Below, piece after piece: positions 1 through 8,564 of a stretch of 14,692 bases of DNA. The translations under genes were made by a program, and so were the position numbers. Position 1 is the stretch's first letter. The number at the start of each line of letters is the position of its first letter. This stretch comes from Scenedesmus sp. ARA3 (lineage: Eukaryota; Chlorophyta; Chlorophyceae; Sphaeropleales; Scenedesmaceae): positions 1 to 14,692 of the forward strand of contig RWJK01000315.1 of NCBI GenBank assembly GCA_004335835.1, written 5' to 3'. The notes under the pieces were generated by a model, which worked only from the letters and a program-made list of their open reading frames with translations, made no database searches and had not been told where the DNA came from.

Positions 1-831
1 CCTGCCGATGTAACATGATGACCACGGCTTACGCTCCAGCAGGTCAAAATGGCAGGTGCTGGGCGAACCTCTCCGTAGCCGTAAGCACTTGTATCGAACG
101 ATATGAGTTGTGTATGTTCAGTCAACGTTAATAGTTCTACTGGCTGTCGGACGGGGATCTGTACATCTGAGCAGTAAACTTCCGAAACGATCGTGAGCTA
201 GCAGAGTTGCCGTAGCTAGTCGCAAGCACCCGTGTGAGATCAAGGCCGTCTCAAAAGCTCGCTTTCAAGCGGCGTCAGGCTTCGGCCCAGGCAAGTGCTC
301 ACTGCTGCTGCATGTAGCTCTAGAACAGCAGGCAGTGCTGCTGTCATGGTTCTTTGCAGCAGCGATGAAGGCCCCTCACAGGTAGGTGTTTAGTATGTGA
401 CACACGATTTGATACTTTCAGCACAGTTCAGTTGCTGAAACTGTGAAGTGCGCCTGAACATAGTTGTGGCAGAGAGCAGCTGCACGTGGCAAATCCTGCA
501 AGCAGATGGGGGCTCATCCTGCAAGGCCTGCATTTCATCTAAATGCTGATGCTATCCATCGTCGTATGTTGTATGCAGTGCACCAGCACCTTCGTATCAG
601 TGTTTACTACACATGCTATGGATCGACCAGCTGCCTAAAAGACTCCACTGTGCGGTGATGTAGCAGCTTGCTGGGTTCAGCCACGCCTGCAACAGCTGAT
701 GCTACTCACATAGGTTTCACCATATTGATTATTAATCAGTGTCAATAACAAACACTCCCCTCTGCCTTTGTTTGTACAGATATCTTCAGGCATTTGACTG
801 AAACATCACGCCAGCTACAGCTGCAGATCAG
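1..831. other. Upstream non-coding region
   Basis: No convincing coding frame was found on either strand. A TGTAA pentamer at 9-13, the usual polyadenylation-type signal of chlorophycean algae, could belong to a gene ending just left of the window. The stretch around 715-770 is clearly more AT-rich than its surroundings and contains the 13-nt palindrome TGATTATTAATCA (726-738). It ends about 60-110 bp before the ATG at 832, so it may be part of that gene's promoter or leader. No canonical TATA box was identified. Confidence 0.5.
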
Positions 832-1224
832 ATGGCAGGGCACCACTCAACCACTTCACCAGCTAGCGCTGCTGCTGCAGCCACCCTGGTCCTGCTCCTT
901 GTGATGGCCCTGGCATCTTTGGAAAGCGCAGCGGCCTACACATGGAAGTGTCAGAAGGGGTGGGAGGTGGCAGGCTGGAACTCATGCCGCATCTGCAAGC
1001 CAAACTATGTCATCGCGGCTACTTTGAGTGCTTGCCAGTCAAAGTGTAGTGGGACAACTGTAGGGAGAAACCCCAACAACGCATACGTTTGGGGGGAAGA
1101 CTGCGAGTTTGTGGTTTTCAACATGAAGGGTGAATGCTACTTGAGGAACAGTTGGAATGATGGGCCCGATGGCAAGACAGCTAAGGAGTATGGCACGATT
1201 GCTTGCCGCAAGGTTAATGATTGA
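832..1224 (+). CDS. Small secreted cysteine-rich protein, PAN/apple-like
   Basis: A 130-aa protein starting at ATG 832 (context gatcagATGg) and ending in TGA. Residues 1-35 form a signal peptide: a Ser/Thr/Ala-rich start, the hydrophobic stretch TLVLLLVMALASLE, then Ala-rich residues, with cleavage likely near SAAA-YTW. The mature part of about 95 aa has eight cysteines and several tryptophans. The order C-x3-C, about 19 residues, then C-EFVVFN-x3-C-YL, resembles the core of PAN/apple domains, which bind proteins or carbohydrates outside the cell. The family call is by pattern only. The even number of Cys fits a disulfide-bonded extracellular or wall protein. It appears to be an intronless single gene with no partner next to it. 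The reading frame is clean and lacks the CAG runs of the two larger genes. A specific ligand cannot be inferred. Confidence 0.7.
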   Translation: MAGHHSTTSPASAAAAATLVLLLVMALASLESAAAYTWKCQKGWEVAGWNSCRICKPNYVIAATLSACQSKCSGTTVGRNPNNAYVWGEDCEFVVFNMKGECYLRNSWNDGPDGKTAKEYGTIACRKVND

Positions 1225-1633
1225 ACAGACAGACAGCAGTCCTTGCCAGGCGCCGCGGCCATGCTCTTGTTGCATGCACAGGAATTTGATGACGGTTGCG
1301 CGCAAAGTTCCCCTGGCGTCCCACAGAGTAAATCTTTGCAGGAATCGTGAAAGAGCATGCAGCATCTGCACTCTGTGCCAGTCACCTGGCATTAAGACAG
1401 TGCCAATGTCACCAAGCAGCAACGTCAGCATCCACAACAGTTTTGTCTTAGAAAGTGCCCAAGACGTCTGGTTCACATATACAGACACACTACTCCATCA
1501 GCTTTTACTGTGTTGGTTTGCAGCAGTCACAGCATGCCAGTGATTCCACGCTGTTGCTTTATATCCGCATGAGGTGCACAGCATGTGCGGCACACTTTGT
1601 ATACCCACACATGTGTTGTGCATTGTGTCCTCG

Positions 1634-1781
1634 ATTGCAGTCTGGAGTTGTCCTATTTCTGGCCCTGCACTGTCAGGTCATATCAGTATATGGTAGGCAG
1701 CCTACTATTTTGAATTTGTGGTAAACGTTGGACAGCCACTGGCTGTAATTGCAGTCTGGAGTTATCCTAGTTCTGGCCCTG
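1634..1781. repeat. 34-bp direct repeat pair
   Basis: Two 34-bp copies, 1634-1667 and 1748-1781, both start with attgcagtctggagtt and end with ttctggccctg. They differ at two positions and are 114 bp apart. They lie in the probable 3' UTR or downstream flank of the secreted-protein gene. The origin (local duplication or remains of an element) is not clear. Confidence 0.85.
1744..1748 (+). terminator. Candidate polyadenylation signal TGTAA
   Basis: TGTAA is the standard poly(A) signal of chlorophycean algae. This is the first clear copy after the stop codon at 1224 on the + strand, implying a 3' UTR of about 530 nt, which is plausible for such algae. It adjoins one copy of the 34-bp direct repeat. 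The assignment is inference; a pentamer also occurs by chance. Confidence 0.35.
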
Positions 1782-2972
1782 ACACCCTGGCAGTTGTCTG
1801 CTGCAGCACTTGTGACGTGTACAGCTGGTGACTGTTGTTATAACCGATGTTAGGTACATTCACAGCGTGCATGTAGACGCAGATGTCAGTCAGCTCGCAG
1901 CTGAGCAGCTGCTTTGAGTTTGCTTGAAGCCTTGGTGAACACAAGTGTTGTGAGGGATTGTGATGGTGCTGATTGTTGTCTGTTTTGCATAGCCCGAGAA
2001 ATTGTCTGCCACATCACCCCTCGCCTCACATGCATGCAATTGCCGCGTAGCCTCCGTGCTGGAGCGCACGTCGTAGTCATAGGGGTTGCAAAAAAAAATA
2101 GGGGTTGTATTTGAGTACACGTTGTGACACTTCACGGAAGATCATCTTCTAGGCTAGCAGTCAACCACCAATTCTCAAGTCGACAGCGTGCATGTTGTAG
2201 CAGCATTTTTAAGTAGATTAGCCAAGGACTTCTTGGCGAGTACGCCTCAGCCATCAGATGCACTGTGAGTGCTGTATGGTGGATGCCACGCAGGTGCAAA
2301 AGCACCCCAGAGTCATACGTGCACATATGTAACAGTCACTGCAATGTGTGAGCAGGCAGCATGCAGATGCGGCTTCCACCTCTCAATGAATTGCAATCTG
2401 TTCATGCTGTGCTGTGTCTACATGCCAGGCAGCTTACGATGCTCCCGTACGCATGTGCATGTGCTGTGGACGCTGCAGTAAGACAGACATTTCAAAATAA
2501 CAAGCAATCTATGCTCTGTATATGCCTCTCAGAGTCTGAAAACAGATCAGGCTAGACAATGCTGCTGATGGGCACGACATGTAAAGAATGTTGCCAATTG
2601 CATACATTTCAAGCATTGAAGCACAATGCAACATCATGCATACTCACATAGCTAGACGGCGCCCTCAGGCCATCACATGCAGCACATCCTCTTTGTGCAG
2701 TCAGCGACTGAAGTAAAGCTGAAAGTAACCGTTACGACAGCAACATGCACAAGCTTTGCCGCCTTGGGCCTTTGCTGTGCCGCGGAACGAGTTCGTACTG
2801 CATTGTCATATGAAGCTGCTGAGGTGATATATGCAAGCAAAGCCAACGAAGAGAGCGCGGGATGACTGGACCCACAAGTACCAGTGTACACCACGACCTC
2901 AAAAATCCAGCTTCCTGGGTAGTATTAGTTTGTGTTGACAGTTAATTTTCAACACACAGCCACAGAGTTGAA

Positions 2973-3365
2973 GTGCAGTAAGGCGCAGTATCGCGCCATA
3001 ATGTCCCAATGCTCAGGCTGACACTTTGACACCTCCTGCCAGGAGGCTGGTGCGTGCCATAGTGCGTAATTGAGAGTCCACTCTCAGCTGCACTCGTCAC
3101 TCAACCAGTATGACTGAACACTCAAAGTCTGTTGTTGTGACACGAGCAAAAAAGTATAGCAGTAAGTAAGCAAATCCAGAGAGTGCATGGTGAGTTGACC
3201 ACATGCAAGCACCACCTGGAGCCAGCAGGCAGAGCATCTCAGAACAGTAACAGAGGCTCTCTCCAGATAAATCGCTCATCAGAATGTTTTGAGCAGCACA
3301 CAGCCTGAAAATATCGTGCAGTGAGGCGCAGTATCCTGCCGCCACTGCGCAACTGCTCAAGCTGA
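2973..3365. repeat. Diverged direct duplication, about 50-150 bp units
   Basis: 2973-3021 and 3316-3365 share GTGCAGTRAGGCGCAGTATC followed by weaker similarity ending in GCTCARGCTGA. Further right, 3100-3130 and 3430-3460 share a CTCAA..ATGACTGAAC..TTGAAA-like stretch in the same order, so the original unit may have been about 150 bp with a 343-bp offset. Similarity was judged by eye only. Confidence 0.55.
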
Positions 3366-3477
3366 TGCTGTGGCCCCTCCCCTGTGCATGCATACACTGC
3401 CGGTGTGACGTTCACACCCGCAGATCACCCTCAATGACTGAACCCTTGAAACCTGTCAAATCATGTGTTGGCCAGCA

Positions 3478-3521
3478 GTCGACTTAAGAAAACGCAATTG
3501 TCAACTTAAGAAAACGCAATT
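3478..3521. repeat. 22-bp tandem repeat, two copies
   Basis: gtcgacttaagaaaacgcaa and gtcaacttaagaaaacgcaa start two adjacent 22-bp units (3478-3499, 3500-3521) that differ at one base. The next base continues the match. Two copies only; a simple replication-slippage duplication is the easiest explanation. Confidence 0.85.
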
Positions 3522-3720
3522 GCTGCACTCACATGTAGTCAGCTGTGTAAAATGTACAGTTCAAACCATCATGGCAACACTGGACATTCTGCGGTTCACT
3601 CAACTGAACCGTGCATGCAACAGCAGCACAGTGGTCACCCATGGCAGCTGCTGCTGCTGCTGCTGCCGCTGTACAGCAAAGGATGCAGGTGACCTTGGCA
3701 GCTCTAGGGGGGAGCCACAG

Positions 3721-4171
3721 CTAGCATCTTGCTGCAGCAGGGTGCTTGTAAGGGCAGTCGGGCCAGGTGCTGCAGGAGCCCCGCATAAACAACATTGGAC
3801 ACACCTTCAGGCTTAACTCGCACTTCTCTTGCACGGGACCGCTGCCGCTGTTGCTGCTGCTGCTGCTGCCATTGCTAACAGCGCTTCTGGTTATGGTGCC
3901 AGCACCGTCAGCAATGCTGTAACCCGCCGTATCGTCCTGGCTAATTCTGTCAGTTTTGAAGAAGCCAGGAGGCAGCCTGCGGCCTGCAGGAACAGCAGGC
4001 ACAGTTGTTGCTGAGCTGCACGGCACCCTGTCATCTGCATCACCAGCAGCAGCAGCAGCAGCAGCAGCTGCTGCTGGCGCATTCTCGTCTGCCGCCAGTC
4101 TAATCAGCACCTCATCTGCCACTGCTGTTGCACCTGCTGTAGCACCTGCTGTTGACATCAGAGCGTATGCT

Positions 4172-4204
<33 letters not shown>

Positions 4205-4465
4205 GGCTGCTGCTGCTGCCCCTGCGCTGCTGCATCCTCTGGCTGCAGCAGCTGTACTGCTGGCCTGGCGTCGCCAGAGGGCGCTGCTGCTGCTGCTGCC
4301 GCCGCCGTGACAACTTGCTGCTGCTGGTCTGCAGCGCTCTCCTGCCCCAGCCAGGGCAGCAGGCAGGCCCGTTGGAAGCAGTTCTTGCAAGGCAGCGCCA
4401 CTGCCTGCCCACCAGCCACCGACTCCGCATGGCACTCTGTGCATAGTTTGCAGGCGCTGCAGAGG

Positions 4466-4499
<34 letters not shown>

Positions 4500-4711
4500 A
4501 GCCTTCTACTGCTGCAATGATATCAGAGTCTGCTGCTGCTGGTGGTGCCGCTGCAATGTCGCAGCTGCTGCTGCTGCTGTGCCAGCAAGTCTCTGCTGCA
4601 GAGCCCTGCACAGAGGCCTCTCCTTTGAAGGGAAGAGGAATAGCCAGCGGGACCGCAATGCGCACGACTCCTTGTGGTGCTGATGGCTGTGTGCTGTACT
4701 CCACAACTGTT

Positions 4712-4744
<33 letters not shown>

Positions 4745-4884
4745 ACGCCAGCAGGTGACAAACATGGCGTGAATGGCGCTGCAGCTGGCTGCTTATAGCA
4801 GCTTGGCAGCTTGGCATCGCTTGGCCCAGGGGTGGCTGGGGCAGCAGCCTGATCACGAGCAGCAGCATGCACAGTATCAACGAC

Positions 4885-4937
<53 letters not shown>

Positions 4938-5185
4938 AAGTGCTCCCAGCCTTGATGGCGCCAACAGATGCGCCGCGCAGTTGATCGCGCGATGCTGCGT
5001 GATCAACGAGTTGGTCCAGCCTGCCAGTGCCGGAGAGCTTGACAGAAACATTGGCAGCGTCAAGTGCCTTTCTTGGTAGTAGTGCTGCTGCTGCTGCTGC
5101 TGCCGTTGCTGCAGTGGCGGCGGCAGCATCCCCTGCCCCGGCCTCAGGCTGGGCTTCAGCAGGTGTGCTAGGGTCGCTTGCCCTG

Positions 5186-5236
<51 letters not shown>

Positions 5237-5604
5237 GCTGCTGGTGCAGGCGACCCTGGCGGCGGCTTTCGGGGTGCTACCTGCTGCTTTGAAGGCTGCT
5301 GCTGCTGCTGCTGCTGCCTGTGCAGCCCCACGATCTGGCTGGTGCTCATGTGCACCTGCTCCTCTTGACCTTCCTCCACAAATGCTGCATGCTGTCCTGC
5401 AAACTGGCTCAGCAAGGAATAGCGCTGCACCCAAGGCGTCATAGGCATGGCTGGCGGGTAGAATCCTGCGTATGCACAGTAGACTGGTACCATAGGCATG
5501 CAGCCCGGGATATGATGTGCTGCAGCAGGCGTGTAGGGTGCTGGCCATGTCATGTAAGGGTGCATAGGCGTGGGCACCCAAATGACGCTCAGTGGCATCC
5601 GCAT
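3721..5604 (-). CDS. Low-complexity protein with C-terminal CCCH zinc finger
   Basis: Reads from ATG 5604 to TAG 3721-3723, 627 aa. The frame is open further up to a TAA at 5728-5730, but without another ATG, so 5604 is the simplest start (see the possible 5' exon). The N-terminus is rich in Pro, Met, Tyr and His. The body is Gln, Ser and Ala runs with little ordered sequence. At the C-terminus lies C602-x8-C611-x5-C617-x3-H621 (about 3742-3801), the spacing of CCCH fingers, which in this family usually bind RNA. Only one such finger is visible, six residues from the end. A second cluster, C382-x2-C-x2-C-x2-C391 then C406-x2-C409-x4-C414 (about 4363-4461), may bind metal but matches no family I recognise. 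The protein may act in mRNA regulation through disordered prion-like tracts; that role is inference. It lies downstream of the membrane-protein gene on the same strand. Plus-strand frames over it are repeat artefacts. Confidence 0.7.
3838..5320. repeat. CAG/CTG trinucleotide tracts in the zinc-finger gene
   Basis: At least ten tracts interrupt the frame. The longest are (CTG)10 plus four more after a CGG at 4174-4218 (Gln), (CTG)16 at 4886-4933 (Ser) and (CTG)4-TTG-(CTG)11 at 5188-5235 (Gln), written on the + strand; the coding strand is CAG. Others near 4475-4499, 4711-4743 and 5298-5318 give Ala, Ser and Gln. At 4044-4073 the orientation flips ((CAG)8(CTG)3 on the + strand), and the coding strand reads GCT, giving Ala. 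These are likely length-variable between strains. Confidence 0.9.
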
Positions 5605-5684
5605 GTCTGTAAGAGGGCCCTGCAATTGATCTGTGTCTACTGCAGTCTGCCACGCTGCCGCAGGGTGAACGGATGCGGCTTGAC

Positions 5685-5807
5685 CTGCGATGAGGTGCAA
5701 GCAGGCAGTGCAGGTGCAGCAGTGGGCTTACGGAACTGTTGCATAGGCGGAAACCGCAGTTAGTTGAATTCAATAGCGCAACACCTACCTGCGTTACTCC
5801 GCACCAT
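5685..5807 (-). other. Possible 5' coding exon and 104-nt intron of the zinc-finger gene
   Basis: An ATG at 5807 in good context (gatccATGg) opens a 19-nt coding stretch ending GCAG at 5789, followed by the donor GTAGGT. An acceptor ending CATCGCAG at 5685 would remove 104 nt, including the in-frame TAA at 5728-5730. The join keeps phase exactly: MVRSNA, then GQAAS leading into the main frame. This would add 33 residues to the N-terminus, giving about 660 aa. The evidence is signal quality and phase only, and starting at 5604 without splicing is the alternative. Confidence 0.4.
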
Positions 5808-7021
5808 GGATCGCCGTGTGCAGGCAAAACTGTCGTGCCGAAGATGGTTGAAGGTACACACGGCACGCTCCTCGGCTATCTACCAGTTAGATACTTTTAA
5901 TTCATTGCCATCAACTAGTTGCGCATAGAATTTGAGATGCTTTCGAGCAGCAAAGGCACCTAGGGTGCTGGAGGAGCTCTGGCGCCAAAGCTAATGGATC
6001 ACGCGTGGCAATGAACCAGACTGCAATGCAATAGGTTTTAATATCATCACTCATGCGCATGAAGTTAAGCTTTAAGTGCACGTGGCGTGCTGTGACCTGC
6101 TGCACAACCAAAACCACCTTGCTTAATGACATTCTGGCGCTGCTCTGAGCAAGTGACACCCTGCCCCCATGCAGTGCTGCCGATAGGTTGGAGTGGGAAA
6201 TCGACTCACCAAGGCAAATTCTAGGCGGTTCAGGGGCATTTTGAGGCAAAAAAAGGCGAAATAGGCCTGTTTTGAGGGCCAAATATCGCCTACAATCGGC
6301 CAAATCGCCTCAATTGGCAACACTGCCCCCACGCAAGGCGTGCCTGCCACAGCCCACAGCCACACTGCACAGATGCAGGCTACGGAAAGATGTGCTTAGA
6401 GACTGTCAGTACGTAAGATAACAGAGTACGAATGAAGCACATTCTGAAGCGTCCACGTGTACAGGTTCCTGTACAGCAGCAACTTTTTCGATCAGGCGTG
6501 CCAGCACGCCGTCAGATGCAGTCTCCAACACACAGCACCAGCACAACTGTAACAAAACAACCAGCACAGCACCGGTTTAAGATCGCATCGCACCATCATT
6601 ATCTTGAAACCCCTCTGTCTGTGTGCCTGTTCAAGTAACAAACACAATCGTTACCCACATGGTGCTTGCAAGCACACTGCCACAGTATGAACCAAACCCA
6701 CTACTGCCATTGCTAGTGCTGTAGCTCTTCTGCTGCCTTTTGTACAGTAGCCTGGGTAGCACCATCTCCTGCCGGCACTGCAGAGCTAGCAGCAGCAGCA
6801 GCAGCACTAGGGCTGCTGTAGGCCTGCACAGCAGCACTGTCCGCCCCAATGCCGCTACTTGGCAGCACCCAGCAGCCACTGCTACTGCCGTCTTGGGCCA
6901 ACCCATACCCGCCACTGCTGCACTTACTACGACTAATCCCAGCTGATCAACAGCTGGCAGACTACTGCTTTCTATCTGTATTGCTGCAGCCCTGCTCAAC
7001 ACCAGCTGGCGGCTGGCAGGC
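5808..7021. other. Intergenic region between the two minus-strand genes
   Basis: About 1.2 kb. The right part should hold the 3' UTR of the membrane-protein gene that stops at 7022. The left part should hold the promoter of the zinc-finger gene. The only structured feature found is the 154-bp transposon-like element at 6172-6325. A minus-strand frame at 6713-6990 has Gly/Ser/Ala-rich content but no start or convincing splice link. No TTACA was found, so the polyadenylation site of the upstream gene is not located. Confidence 0.5.
6172..6325. mobile_element. 154-bp non-autonomous hAT-like element (MITE)
   Basis: The left end reads CAGTGCTGCCGAT and the right end, reverse-complemented, CAGTGTTGCCAAT: 11 of 13 bases match. 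Directly outside lie CCCCCATG (6164-6171) and CCCCCACG (6326-6333), an 8-bp duplication with one difference. Terminal CAGTG with an 8-bp target duplication is typical of the hAT superfamily. Inside, near the right end, GGCCAAATCGCC (6298-6309) and GGCCAAATATCGCC (6277-6290) look like subterminal repeats, which hAT transposases often bind. There is no room for a transposase, so it would need one supplied elsewhere. It sits about 365-520 bp upstream of the possible zinc-finger start at 5807, so it may affect that promoter (inference). Confidence 0.7.
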
Positions 7022-7945
7022 CTAAGTGCTGCTGCTGCTGCTGTTGTGGTTGCGGCCTGCGCTTATGCTGCGCAGCCTTCCAGCTCGTGAGGCGTCAGCA
7101 AACGAGAAGCTTCCATCTGCAGCAACTGCAATTGCCATACTGCCGACGCCATCTAGCGAGGCAGCTGCAGGCAAGCTCGCTGCTGCTGCAGCTGCTGAGT
7201 GAGGTGCAGCTGCTGCTGCACCAGACCTCCCGGCATCACCTGCTGCTGCTGGGTATTCAGCAGACGCTGCTGCCACTGCTGCTGCTATGGCATCAGCAGT
7301 GCTGGCAACACCCACAGCAGGTGACTCCGCAGCAGCAAACTCCCCAAAGTTGTATGCAACAGCAAAGGGAGACGGCTTGGAGTCCTTGGCCCCTGCACCA
7401 GCTGCTGATGCTGGTGTTGCAGGGCTGTATGGCTGCTGCAGTGGTAGCTCCTCTGTTATGGAAGGCTGCTGCCCTAGCCGGCTACTGCTGCTGCTGCGAT
7501 GGCCTGTACTGCTGCTGCTGCTGCTACGTATCCGCTGCAGGCTGGTGCTCCCACTGGCAGCAGCTACAGCAGCAGCTACAGCAGCTGCTGCTGCAGCAGC
7601 AGCAGCAGCAGCGCCGGTACCTGTGGCGGCTCCTGCTGCTGGTGTTGCGGGTGCTGCTGGTGTTGCAGCAGCATCCGCTAGCCCTTGTTCATCATCATCA
7701 TCATCATCTTGCTCCCATCTAACAGCACTAGTAACAGAGTCTCCAAGCTCCTTCAGGCATGGCCGCAGCGATTGCTGGTCCTGCAACTCCTCATGTGCCG
7801 CATCTGCTGCTGCTGCTGCTGCAGCTGGTGGTGTTTCACTTGCGGTTTCGGCTGCTGCCTCGGCATCGCTGGGTGCTGATGCCTGTGCAACCGATGGCAC
7901 AGGAGGGTCTGGCAGCAGGTAGCGCCGCTTGCCTTGCTTGCGGCG
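7022..7945 (-). CDS. Exon 6: cytoplasmic tail
   Basis: 307 codons and TAG, acceptor CCTTTGCTGCTGCAG|CGC (7946/7945), phase 0, with a good pyrimidine tract. It opens RRKQGKRRYLLPDPPVPSVA. A run of six Asp comes from ATC repeats at 7690-7707. The remainder is Ala, Ser, Gly and Pro rich with no domain I recognise, ending GRNHNSSSSST. No obvious donor lies near the end, so this is taken as the last exon. Several + strand frames over it are CTG-repeat shadows. Confidence 0.6.
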   Translation of the reverse strand, partial: RRKQGKRRYLLPDPPVPSVAQASAPSDAEAAAETASETPPAAAAAAADAAHEELQDQQSLRPCLKELGDSVTSAVRWEQDDDDDDEQGLADAAATPAAPATPAAGAATGTGAAAAAAAAAAAVAAAVAAASGSTSLQRIRSSSSSSTGHRSSSSSRLGQQPSITEELPLQQPYSPATPASAAGAGAKDSKPSPFAVAYNFGEFAAAESPAVGVASTADAIAAAVAAASAEYPAAAGDAGRSGAAAAAPHSAAAAAASLPAAASLDGVGSMAIAVAADGSFSFADASRAGRLRSISAGRNHNSSSSST

Positions 7946-8526
7946 CTGCAGCAGCAAAGGGAACAGGTATAACACACACGCAGTCAGACCAATGGACAGC
8001 TTGGCAGAAGCTGTCAGCACACACACAGCCCAGCACTACATGTCAAAGATCATTCTGGTTTTTCTGCAGCTTTTGTCCCGGCATGTGTCACTTCTTAGTC
8101 TGTTTTGCGGCTCTGCTGATGCAGGCAACCTTGCAGCTCAGCAGTGCGCTGATGCATGCAGACGTTGTGCCAATGCCTGAATGTTTACTGTCTGTCTGCT
8201 GTGCTGCTGGCCCAAGCTTACATTTGGACAGCAAGTCAACTGCAATCACTAGTGAAGACGAGACTTGTGCCACAACCCTGCAACTTACCCTGTTTCTCTG
8301 GCTGCTGGTGTCACTTGCACTGTCAGCCTTGTGCGGCTCTGCTGCTGCTGCCGCATGGCGTCCCTTGTGCCACCGCAGCAGCAGGAACACAGCCACCCCT
8401 ACTGCCAGCCCAAAAGCAGCAGCCATGCCGATGGCAAGTCCAGCAATGCTGTTAGGGCCCCAGGCTGCTGTTTGAGGCTTGTTTGCTGCTTTGTGAGGCT
8501 GCTGGTTGGGGTGGCATAGGGGTGGA

Positions 8527-8564
<38 letters not shown>

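Larger units (their letters stand above)
1782..3720. other. Gene-poor intergenic region
   Basis: Only short overlapping frames on both strands occur here, without homology that I recognise, consistent splice signals or a codon pattern; I call no gene. Recognisable content is a diverged pair of about 50 bp (2973 and 3316), a 22-bp tandem repeat (3478-3521), a 16-nt palindrome TGAGAGTCCACTCTCA (3071-3086) and a short run of CTG near 3645-3665. The last ~200 bp next to 3720 should include the 3' UTR of the minus-strand zinc-finger gene. No TTACA (TGTAA on the minus strand) was seen there. Confidence 0.5.

Noticed and set aside
1039..1488. Minus-strand frame of 149 codons over the secreted-protein gene
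   Set aside because: Antisense to a gene with a clean signal peptide and ordered cysteines; no start, motif or splice signals of its own.
3478..3521. CRISPR-like repeat
   Set aside because: Only two adjacent copies with no spacer, in eukaryotic DNA.
3956..4798. Plus-strand frame of 280 codons with Ala, Cys and Leu runs
   Set aside because: It is the antisense of the zinc-finger gene; its runs are the complement of the CAG tracts and it has no ordered region of its own.
5605..5700. N-terminal extension of the zinc-finger protein to 5700
   Set aside because: It would start at TTG; a nuclear gene should use ATG, so the start is 5604 or a spliced ATG at 5807.
4506..5866. Other minus-strand frames overlapping the zinc-finger gene
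   Set aside because: Shifted readings of the same repeats; they lack the CCCH finger and begin or end inside repeats.
6713..6990. Minus-strand frame rich in Gly, Ser and Ala below the membrane-protein gene
   Set aside because: Considered as an extra last exon, but exon 6 has no donor near its end and already closes with TAG; more likely 3' UTR with coding-like composition.
7690..7709. ATC repeat as a separate microsatellite of interest
   Set aside because: It simply encodes the Asp run of exon 6 and is short.
7087..8475. Several plus-strand frames of about 210-240 codons
   Set aside because: Complement of exons 5 and 6 of the membrane protein; content is Leu/Gln/Cys from CTG repeats, and the minus strand has matching splice signals and a membrane helix.
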